From: Endotrypanum monterogeii
Taxonomy: Eukaryota; Euglenozoa; Kinetoplastea; Trypanosomatida; Trypanosomatidae
NCBI GenBank assembly: GCA_000333855.2
Contig: CM007317.1
Span: 1,090,596 to 1,154,595, forward strand
Direction: 5' to 3'
DNA: 64,000 nucleotides
Notes under the pieces: model-generated
Database searches by the model: none
What the model saw: the letters and a program-made list of their open reading frames with translations, nothing else
What the model was told of the DNA's origin: nothing
Position numbers and translations under genes: made by a program
Part shown: in pieces, positions 31,794 through 43,700 of the stretch
Position numbering within the stretch: the stretch's first letter is position 1
Layout: each line of letters opens with the position of its first letter

Positions 31794-34700
31794 ATGCCCT
31801 CTCTCTCAGAGCGCGACCTTGGCCACGTGGAAAAGCTGTTCAAAATCGCTTACAGTCTTCTCGAGTATGACAGTATAAACCGACATCCGAAACGCCCTGC
31901 TGAGGCGGTGTCGCTGTCCCCGTCAACGGCGCTTCGCGACCACCAAAAACATGCGGGCACTGCTTTGGCAGCTTCATCAACGCCGGGAAAATCCGTAGCC
32001 GTCGCCGCTGACAACGGTATATCAGAGCAGCGACTGTGGACAGAGTTGTCCTTTTCAATGAAACGGGTTATCGTCCTCCAAAAATTATCCCTCGTGTCGC
32101 ATGTCGCCAGCGATCCTGGCCAGATGGTTACAGAGCTGGCTCGTGCACTTCTTACCTTCATCAAGAATAGCTGCGTTGTCGCGACAGGAAATGATAGGGA
32201 GGCCAAGATGCACCGCGTGGCACAGCTCACGCGGAGTCGTGTCTTGTTTCTTCTCCGAGTCTTCTGCTCACTGAAAACATGCACCATCATGCTTAGCGAA
32301 GTTAATGTCGGTAACAAGGCTGGCATGGCACGCAAGGTGTTCAATGACGTCTGCGGCCACGTCGTCTCTGGCGGGCATCTCTCGTGGATGTCACTTCTTT
32401 ACGTCTGGTTCTGTGACGAGGCAGCGCGGCAGGCATTCTGTGGAAGTGCAATACGAAGCTCTCTTGTCTACACCACGCACGATGCGTTGCGTTGCATTTT
32501 GGGTTGTTGTACCGACAATAAAGAATGCGCGAAGGCTTTCCTTTACTCCGAGCCGGTGGCGTGTGTTACGTATATGTTTTATGGACTGAAGCTGCGTATC
32601 TCAACCGGCGATCCCCTGCGGCCGTACGAAGACGAACACTTCAACCCAGAGAAAGCGGAAGGGGTTACTGCACAGACTGCTGGAGAGGTGGCAGTGGTGA
32701 CGAGCGAAAGCAGTAGAATCCAGCGTGACGCGATAGATTTTGGCCCCATACCGGATCGGCCGCCTGGCGCACGATGTCTCAAAACGCGCTACTTCACCGG
32801 ATTGACACCCTTCACCACACAGCATCCCCAGCGAACGCTCAGAGAGGGCGCGAGTGCCCATGAAAAGAAGACGGCCGTTGCCTCCCTAGTGTATCCTGCT
32901 AGATCCTCTCCCTCAGGCGACCCCATGAGCTCGTCATGGGCACTGGATCTTCCAGGGCTTTCTCGACCACAGCTGAAAGAACTTCTGCTCGGCAGTCGCC
33001 AGAACGCCTTTGACTTTCTCCTCTTCTCGGCACTGGACGTGGTGGTCGAGGCGGTGCACGTAACACGCGACTATGGAAACTGGATAGTGCTTTCTACCGT
33101 CAGCAATCTGCTTCTGCTCAGCAAAAAGATCATTGACGCTGGTACTGTGCCGGAGGCATTGGCTTCGGCTCCGAGTGCAGCGAGCACTTCTGAAGCGGCA
33201 CCACGGCTGTCACAAGTAGTGGCCATGCACGAGAATATTGTCGTGCTGTTTCATTTCCTACTCTCACTCATGCAAGGGATAAAAACCGGTAAGTCGTCGA
33301 GACCCGCTCTCGAAAGCAACTCTCCCGCATCTTCAACCCTGGACACCGTCGGTACGGAAAATGTGGCGCAAGACAAGGAGGGGAAAGATGCTCCATCGCT
33401 GCGTGGCTCACTTTCACCGGGTGGTAGACGGTCTCCATCACAACCGACCTGCTTAAAATCAGCGACTGGTGCACATATGAGTAGGACAGGCCCGTCTCCG
33501 GCTGTTTTAGCTCTCGAGAAGAGTGCCAAAGACTTTCTGATAAAAGAGGCACAACTTCAGGAGGTCCTTTCACAACAAATACTGCAAATGGTGCTTCAGA
33601 CCGACTTGCAATCCGTCTTCATGGCAACGAAGCGGGTGCTAGAGTGCGACCGGACTCTGTTCCTCGTATTGCACACCTTTTGCATGCTCGACACACAGGC
33701 GCCTGGCCACGTAAAGCCGCCAAACAAACACAGCCTACAAGAATCGTTTGCCGGTGCGACGGCTGCAAGGTGTAGCGCCAAGGGAGATGGGAGTGGGGTG
33801 AAATCGGCAGCCGACGTCGCCGCCGCTAGCTTCTTTGTCACTTCCAGCTGCGGAGATCTACGAGTTGTGGTGAATGAGCTGGGGTGCAGTAGCGCTCCGG
33901 ATGACGACATCGACGAAAATGTTGACTTGCAACCTTTGGGCGGACAGTCGCCGCATCCCCACCCGCCGTACGAAGACTTGGGTGCTAGCAGAGGGCGGAA
34001 GAGCATTTTCGGCGACAGCGGCAAGAGCTTTGCAATGTCTCTCTTCAAATCTTTCTTTAGAAATCGGCATGCCAGCAGGGGAGCTGGGACTCTCACGCAG
34101 GATATGACCACTACCGACAACAGTGATAATGAGGAGCAGGATCCGTGGGAAAGCCCATCAAACTATTCCCCTGGATCCCAATTTTCACCCCGTGACGAAG
34201 AGGGGAGTTGCACCAACAGCTGCAGCGATATCAGCGAGGACACTGATCGTCCTAGGGGCCAAACGGCGGTTTCGGGACACACCAACTCGGTCGCATCACT
34301 ACAGCAGTCCCGCCTCTGCTTGAGCCCCAGAAACTCTTCATCACAGAATCGGAATGTCGGCGGCCGCGGCTGGCGGAAGATGAATCACCCTCTGCGTCGC
34401 CGACGGCACAAAACATTCCCGAGGCAGGCGCTCTCGCCCTGGTGCGACGTGCCATCCTTTACAGCGCTTGCAAGGGAGCTTGTGTCCGTCTTTAATCTCA
34501 TTTTTTCTAACGTCAGTTTGGGTGTGGATGTCCGCCTTGGGGTCGGACTGCTCCTTCCCAGCATCGTCTTGCGTGGCAAACAACTGTTTCGCCTCTACGA
34601 GGGACACGTGCTGATTGGATCGTACTTTAATCTATTGCTCCAGGAGCTCCAATACCGCACCAAACCCTCTTCTGACCCTGACGGTGCAGCAGAAAATATA

Positions 34701-37700
34701 AATCACCCAGTGCACGACTCAGAAGGAATCAAACCAGAAAAGGAGGAACGCAGATCGGAAGACTATGTGGCGAGCCTGAGTGGCCGCGCCCACCTGACGC
34801 AGAAGGAGCTCATTGACTTTGCGTCAAGAGTCATCGAGGCGCTTGAACAAGCCTACAAAATAATTGGCGTGACACCGCTGAGGAGTGAAGCGGCCGCACT
34901 GACGGAGCTGCCGCTCTACTTTTTCCTTCCTGACAGCAGTGACCCGCTTGGCATCGCCCTCGAAGGTGTCTTTACACGCGTTATCGTTTTGTGGCTCATT
35001 GCCCTTGTTGGCGCTCAGAATGATGAGGACGTTGACCAACACGCAATGGAGGTACTGTTGAACCTGATGAGCAGAGCTGTAAGCCGCGGGTCGCTGCCAA
35101 ACGACAGCAGCACGACACTTGTAGTCACTTCCCCTGCCGGTGCCAAACAAAGCACTACCACTTCGAGTGCAGCGGTCTCGAGCGGTGGGTCGTTGGCCCC
35201 CAAATCGCTTCCTGCTGGCCAGTCGAACGCACGACGCGAGGCTCTGTCTGCTGGTGTAGAAAACAACTGTGACTCTGCATCCATGTCATGGAAAACACCA
35301 AAGACCGCAGACAGCCCTGGCGATGTGCCGGAGCCTGGTCTGATGTTTCGCGCTTCCCGAGAGCCACTGAGGAGCTCTCTCTTTGCGGATACTACTATGC
35401 GTGATGCTGAGGTCGACGCTTGCCCCAGACATCCGAACGAGGCGGACACGTGTGCAACACAATTAGTTGAACTGCCGACCGTTGCAGGCCTCGAAGTTGG
35501 CTCGGGAGAGTCTAGAAACACGGCGAAGGCTCTCAGCTTGGTGTTTCGCGCGCTACTGAGCCGCTCAGAAAACCTCCTTTCACCAACAGGGCTGTCAACG
35601 GTGTTGTCTCTCTTCACGAGTCACGACAGCAACCTCTCACGACTGGGTCGTGAGTGCATGGCACACTCCTTGGAAACCCCGTCTGTGTATCCGCTCTACG
35701 CTGACGTCATTCTAGGCAGTGATGCCTTTCTTCTTACACAAACGCTTTCGGTAATATCATCCCATCTTATGTCGGCAGCGTTGACGCCGATAACGCGACG
35801 CGAGCGTCGATTGTGGATGCAGCGTAGTGGTTGCGTAGATGCGGTAATACGTGTCCTCGTACGAATCCTCGAGTCACCGCAATCAACACCGAGTTTTATC
35901 AATGTGACTCAGCACATCTTCGAGTTTCTTTCAGTTTTCGATTCTGGCGACCGAAAACCGCCACAGCTGTCGGACACAAACTTCATCGCGAGCGTTACGG
36001 AGCGGCTTTCCAAGCTGGAGGGAATAGAGTACTTCATTGTTCTTACCCAGGCAGTCCTGGATGCCTCGGTAGGTATCTACGGTGGTATCGGCTGCGGGCA
36101 CACTCACGCAAGAAACATGGGAGGACATCACGAGGAGATCCTCATGTTTGGCAATTTCCATCTCACCCTTCACAACTCCGCAGTCCAAAAGCCCATATTC
36201 CTTGAACTCCTCCCGTCACTGCTGACATTTGCGCAGAGTCACAGTGACCAGCTCTTTGCCAACATTGTGGACGCCCTCCTGCATATTCTGGAGTGCACCA
36301 GCACCGTAGACTCAAAGCGGCTTGCTGATTTCGCGCTTGAGCACCGACTGACCCAGCTGCTTCCATACCTGGAACTCCCGAGGCCCTACGTGGAGGAGCG
36401 AATGCCCTTCGCAGGCACCGCAGAATATTTGCACAGTTTCTGGAAGCCGATATTGCTTCACGCACCGCGGCGAAGCCAACTCCGTTTCACGTCACATGGC
36501 GGAGTGCAGGTAAGTGTGGGTATGTGGCCGGAGACAGGATTTAGCATTTCAGCCTGGTTCAAGTTTGATCGTATGTGCATCACCATTCCGCTGTTCGAGT
36601 TCCATGGCGTCATGAGGGAAGGCAGCGCCAGTAGCCCTGCAGTGGTGCGCGGATCGGCAATAAGTGCCTCCCTCTTTGTATTCGGTGGGGACAGCGTGCA
36701 GTTTGCCGTCAACGACGGTCGGCGCGTTACAATTAACGAAAAACAGGCATTGCAAAATTTCTGCCCAAAGAAATGGTTGCATGCGTGTGTCGTCCTGCGC
36801 ACAGCGCATGTCTTGGATGTCTACGTCAGCGGCTTCAAGGTGGGATCGACAGTGTTCCCATACTTCGTCTCGGGCTCTGAAGGTCGCGTGAACATCGGCT
36901 GCACAGACGAAGCTCTCCGCCGTACGACATTGATGGATGCTGATACTTCCCCTCTTTTTTCGATAGGTGATATCGTCCTCTGGGCCCGGGCGCTAAGTCG
37001 ATCGCAGGTAGAGGAAGCGCTCGCGAGCAACGGCGATAGTCAGAGAACGACTGTCGACGAGGCATATCCTGGCAGCTTCCCTGCTAAGATTCTCGAAGAG
37101 AACATTCCTCAAGAACTCACACTCTCCCGCCAGGTGGACACAACTGGGGGTGCTCCGACCCCGGGATCTCTGGGCAACGCGATCAATCTTACCCTCGGTG
37201 GATTGGGTATGCTCATGAACCCGAAGGTGATGTCGAGCAGCTCCAGCGGGGTGACTGGACCCTCGTTTGCTGGCATCCACAACAGCACTACCGGACCAAG
37301 CGGAGACCTCTATAATGAAGGGGGCTCGGACTTGGATGACGTGCACTCGGCCTTTGCCGCGCGCCTGGGCCGCTTTGTGCCGTACGAAAACGAAGACAAC
37401 CTTCTGCACAATGTTCTTGCCTACCCCACCAGCTCCCCAGTGGTCGCGAAGCTCGTCGGTCAGTACGCAACACCGCCGAAGACGTGGGTGGACTACCCGC
37501 TCCTGTGGGCTACCCGCGGAGGGATTGTGCGTATGCTAGACTGGATGTACCTCGTCACGTCATCGGCGGAGCTTGAAGACCTTCTGGAATTGATTTTTAC
37601 ATGTCTGAAGCGCACCACCCTCGCCGTCACAATTGACCCACGCACGTACTTGCTCTTCTCCTACATGCTCACCAACCATGCTGCCTGTTATATGACAAAT

Positions 37701-40700
37701 ACCGCGTGTGACCAACTCCTCGGTTTTGCATCCTCCCATATAAATGTTTTTGACCAGGAGCACTCCATTATTATCAACCGGCTCGCCTTCGAGCACGTGC
37801 TGGGAGACGTCCGCTTCTACTCTGCGCTGCGGGTGAACACGGCACTGTACCTTCTGCAGCGCGTCCGCAGTTTTTTCCAAACCTCTCACTGCCGCTACGC
37901 AAGGTACAACGCGCGCGTCGTGTCCCCGGGTCGCTTTATCGACGGACTCCTACATAGCCTCATTGGTGTCGCCTCAAGAACATCGCTGCTGCTGCATCGC
38001 GCCGTAGTGCAAGTAGCCCAACAAGTTGTGGTAGCCAGTGGCATGGAAGATGGATTGGTGCAGATCTTCGTTTCCCTCATTGCCTTGTTGACGCCAGAAG
38101 AAATGATGATGAGAAGTCAGCGAAGCAAGCAAATCAGGGTAACACTACCGGGTGTGGGGACCCTGACCCGCCGCACTGTTCTTCCTCCGCGCACGGCGAA
38201 TCATCTGGCTACACTGCTGCTGTCAAGTCTGTTGGAGTGTTCCTCGCAGAGCTCCTTTGTGTCAGCCCTGTCGCACTCAGTTGACCTGCCGTGGTATGCC
38301 GCGTGTGTGTCACGTTTCGCAGATCCAGTAGCAGTGGTGTACGCGACCCGTATTTTCTTCAAGGCCGTCCAGCACAATCCAGTACTCCAGGAGGAGGTCG
38401 CACAGCACCAATCCGCTGTCGTCGAAGCCCTGACGGTGCACGCTGTGCACGAAGACCTCATTCTTCTAATGCTGGCGCTTACGATGGGTACTATAAATCA
38501 CATTGACATCCTTTCACAGAAGCACTCGCTACATCGGCAGCTAGATAGTGTACTGAATAGTCTTTCCCCCGAACCGAACGCGCTGGTTGCGCCTATTTTT
38601 CTGCAACTTCTCGCGATTCATATCCAATCTGTTGTACATTTCCCATGGCAGCGTCGCTTCAAGACGCAAGCGGTGTTGCATGGCCACCAACGTCTAGCGT
38701 ACCGTGTTCAGCGCTACTTCAGTTTGGTGCGCGTCTGCAGTCGCATCATGATCCTCATCAGAGTACGCCGATACCGTGCATTCTTGATTGCACATTGGCC
38801 CTTTGAAGCCAGTGCCTCCTCGCTCGAGACGCCCATGTTTCCCATGTATGGCCGCCTGCAAAAGCGCATCTGTGAGAGTCTTAGCGGTGTCGGCAGCAGT
38901 CGTAACGTAAGCTTCGCATCTAACAGCGGACAGGGTGCTGCCACCGCCCCTTCCACTGCGGCAAAGATAGCCGCGCCAGCAGATTCCGGCAGTCGCACTG
39001 ACGCGCTGCCGGTATTCCTTTCCACCACTCCGCTCGGTGACGAATACACCACCGCTAAACTCCTCACTGAGAGCGATGAAGTGTCGGCAGGGGTGGCCTT
39101 GACAGCTCAGCCACACACGCCAACCGACTTGCACATGCACAGTTGCAACAAAGCAAGCGCCGATGAACGTAGCCGCTACGGAGATGAACTGCAAGGGAAC
39201 CAGACGCCACCCAGCGACATGGCAGGTCACTCCCATCCAGCAACGCTACCCGATTCCAGCGGCACCATCCATGACATGAACTACTGCGAGAGTAACGCAG
39301 GCGTCAGCAGCGTTTGCTCTGAGTGGAAGCCATCGGTTTATCTGCCAGACATGTGGGCGGCGCTGCCGCCATCAACATCAGTCACGGAAACGGCAATGTC
39401 AGACCTCTCGACGCCTCAGGCTCCACCAGCGGCAGCTTCGCGCGAAATGACCGAAGCGTTGTCGTTGAGAAACGGTGCTTCACCCGGACTCGATGCGCCC
39501 CCACTGTCTTCGCACTCGACGCCGACTCTTACACATGTCGATAAGCACATCGAAAACGATGCCACCATCGGCCACCCCAGTGTAGCCTCTACGCAGCACC
39601 TCTATTTCAAAAAAGGTAAGACATACCGCGTGCACTCGCACGTACGTCGGCGCGCTTTTGCTGCGCTTCGCGTCTGCGTGCTGCTGTGGGTACCTATACA
39701 GGTGCAGCGATGCGGCTGGATATTCACACCGCACGCCTCCGCCTTGAAAGAGGAGTACGAGCGTCGGCACGCCGGGACACTGTTCTGTCTACAAATGATG
39801 CGCCGCTTCGCATCATTGTCGAAGTACTTTTATCTCTTCGTCAGCTCACCGATGCAAGCGGGTTCGCTGAGCTTGCTGTTGAAGTACATCTCAAGCGACA
39901 TGCTGCAAGAGCAGCTCGACATGTGGGATCAAGTAGTCAGCTCGATGATGATGATGCCGGCGCGAACTCCAATCGAAGTGACGACAGCGGCTGCAGCCCC
40001 AGCACCTGTGGGTATCACGGAGTCTGGTGTACCACAATCAGTGAGAGAGAGAGAGAACACGGTGCTTTCCGCACTACACCAGACTGTACGTGACAGTGCA
40101 CCGTCGGCAGACAACATAGAGGACGACAAAAGAGAGAAAACAGTCCCGTTGGGGGAGCGACCCAATGACTCCCTGCTCGATGGTACACAGCGCACGTGGG
40201 ATTCTGTCCCATCCATACCCCAAATGATGGACACGACCATGCTCCCGATTCCAGGTAGCGATAGCGACGCCGCTGACGACACCGCTCGCCAAGACGCCGC
40301 ACAGGGGGACAGAGAAAGCGATTCCAGATTCTCACTGCCGCTGCTTGATGTAGCCACGGAGCCGCCGCTGCACTTTCTCCACCCAAGCCCTAGGAATGCC
40401 TGCGGCGCCAAGTCGTCACCAGAGCTGCGTGGCGCTGCGTTCCGCCAAGAAAACCAGGTGGATGCAAACCCAGAGGTCACTGGTGAAGAGCAACCACCGA
40501 ATGCCAGTAAAGAATACAGCAGAGTGAGTGACAGTGCGAATACCGCGTTTGACATCGAAAAAGCATATCGTTCAGAGACGAATCGCTCGACGCGAAGGTA
40601 TCTTCCGGATCGAGAACTACCGTCCCAGTCACTGCAAGAGACCCACTATGCCGAAGCGCACGAAAAAGAACGCGGCAGTAGAGTCGCTTCAGAAACTGCG

Positions 40701-43700
40701 ACAATCACGCTGAAGGAGGTCGAGGCAGCCGCGTCCACCACAAATGCAACGAGTATGGGAATAGATGATGTAAGCACAGTCTCTAAAACAAAGCTAGATG
40801 CATCCTTTGAGGATCACGACGAACACGACAACCCATCTGTGTCTTCTGGGTCCATGTCAATCGACAGTCACACGTCAGTTCTCTCAACCAGCTCGGCGAC
40901 GGCGTCGGTGCTCCCCTCGACCCTCGACGACGCAAAGGAAGCAGTCTCAGTACCCTTTGCAACCTCAAATCCACCAGCAGCGGCGGCCGCCCAGCGCGGA
41001 CTCGATCCCGCCAATTTATATGCCGTGAACGTCACGAGGTTGATGATGTCTGTGAGTCAGGAAGTGCGCTGCAAGGCCGTCACCATTCTTGGCGCCTTGA
41101 TCGGCTCATCGCTTCACACTCTTCCTGTATCACACTGGATCGGCGGGCCAATATACGGTTCCTGCGGTGGGCTCCTCTTCCAGTTGCTCTTCCTCGCATC
41201 CACCAAGGCGGATGCAGTCAATTCAACGAATACTGTTGTGCGCTACTTTCTCCTGTGCGTTGGGGACGCCGTGAAGGAACAGCGAGATCGTGATCTGATT
41301 GAAGACCCCCATCTCGAAAATAAAATGTTACCGATGATGAGCTCTTCCTTCGTGGTGATGCCGCCACTTCCAGTACGCGCGCCGTTGAACTCCTCAGGTG
41401 CCGTCGGCATACCCACCACTGCGGCCTCAGGGTGTTCCAAGAGCGACAGCGGTGGGGGTCCTCACAAAGGCGACCCTTTCACATCCGCCACTCCACACGC
41501 AGCGGGTGTACTGTCAGCGACAGGCTCGAGCCACACCGGTGGCAGCCCACACTTCACCGCTGCTAGTGGATTTGGTGGCAATGGTGAAAGTGCAGGCCTC
41601 GATCCACAGCGCGGTGATGCTCCCCTGTCACCGATGATGCAGCACGTGCCGCGTCGCAGCAATAACAGCAACCCTAACACAACAGTCAGTGGCTACTCGG
41701 ACGTGTTTCTCTTAAATGTGAGCCGATTCACGGAATTGATTGTCGACATGCTAACCATCAATGTGCTGGATCTCCCGATGGCGACGCACTTCTTCCTGAC
41801 GCTGCTTGTGCTGTGCCAAGGGTGGCCAAGCCGCTACGTGGATCAACTCAGCGCGCAGGTGATGCGTGCGTGCATCGCGGTGCTGAACCGACCATCAACC
41901 CAGGATGCCAGCCTCAGCCTCATCGAAAGCGTCTACACACTTTCCACCTCGGTTCTGCGGCGAGGGTGGAAGCATAAGGGTGTCCTGGAGTCGTTGCTCC
42001 GTGTTTTGTATCGTATCTTTGTATCTCTTCCCCCAGCGTGGATGCCAGACGCCGACGCGCGCCACCGCAAGCGCCTTATCACTCTCATTTATCGCCACCT
42101 CGTCCAAACCTACGCGGGCACGAAAGAACTCGCGAAAGCGCTGACGGTGCGCACGCTGACGCAGCGCCTGTCGCTGTACGACGACTTCATGATGATTTTT
42201 TCTCTGAAAGAAGATGAGTGCTGTGCAACCTTTGAGCAGTACTGCATAGACGAGGTCTCGTCTCTGGAAACGCTCATGTCGGGTCGTCCAAAGACGATGG
42301 CAGATGTGGCATTCAAGGCCAGCATTAAGACACGCAGCGAGTATATCAAGCGCATCAAGGCGTTCAGCAGTCAATGTCTGCAAGTCACGGAGGTAGGCGA
42401 ACGCTATCGCTGCGCCTATTTGCGCGCAGTTTACGTGTCTAGGTTTTCCTCATTTGTCGACGCAACGCCCCATGTCGACCCGTCGCAGCTGCACTGGCTG
42501 TTATCTGCTACCTGCGCGTTGGGTGGGAGCACCTCCGTGGGCCATACGAGGTCCGAGCGCATATCGGCAACGGCGACAGGAAACGAAAGCGACAGCAGTG
42601 AAACTGTCGAGGCGGACGATAAACGCATTGGGGCAGGGAAAGGGGAAGGGCGCGCGCTTTTCCACTTTATGGATCCGCAGATGAACTATGGAGAGCTAAA
42701 GAGTGTCTCATGGGGAGAAGAATGTGCTCCGCAGCCATCAGTGGCAGAGGAATCCCTAAATATCTCCGTGGAATCGGATCCGGCAGGGCAGCGCATCGGC
42801 CAGGGATTAAAGAGCATTGGCATGAAGGAAGATATGAGTGGATCTCTGACGAACACGATAAGTGATCCGACTGGAGTCGTCAAGGCAGCAACAGTGGCAG
42901 CGAAATCGTCAATTGAAAAGCACTTGTCAAAGAACGACTTGGTGTGCGCGGGACAGTGCGAGGAACGCGTTCACCACATTGCAGCTCTGGTGCCACCACT
43001 CATCACTCACTGTCGCCCGCACATCGCCAACGATGCTTTCGCCGCGACACTGAAGGATCTATCGATCAGCCTCACGCCATCTGCTATGACGTTGCTGCGC
43101 TACTTGGTGGCGCCGCACGAAACAGTGCGCTTCCTCAGCAACGGCTTCCGCATTAACGGCATCCACGCCACTCCGTGTCTGATACTCCTGACGAATGTGA
43201 CCCTGAAGGTGATCGGCTTTTCGCGTGTGACGGAGGCTGGTGACATAATCCTGTGCGAACACGAGACCGAGGATGACGATGCTCAAAGCCGAGGCGCTGC
43301 CAGTGAACCAAGCATTTTAGATGACAGCAGAGCATCGCTGAGCAAGACAACCCGAAAGAATCCGTTCAGCATGTCATCAATGACAAAACAGCTGCGTAAA
43401 CTTTTTGACGACAACCCGACAAAGCGCCGTCAGCATCAAGATGGCACACGAGTTGCACAAGCGGTGCGGCAGGCAATAAGGTGCAACTACCAGAACATCT
43501 ACTGGACCTACCTGGTGAGCTCCATTCGTGTGGTGCGCTCTCTGTACTACATGCACCTGGATACAGCGGTGCAGCTGCAGCTGTATCATGACAGCGGACC
43601 CATGTTGTCGGTTGTTGACGCCAAGCAGTCTATGAATCCATCTGCACGGAAAGAGTTCATCAAGGTGCTGAAAGACGTCGCGGGTACGCAGCAGTGCGTT

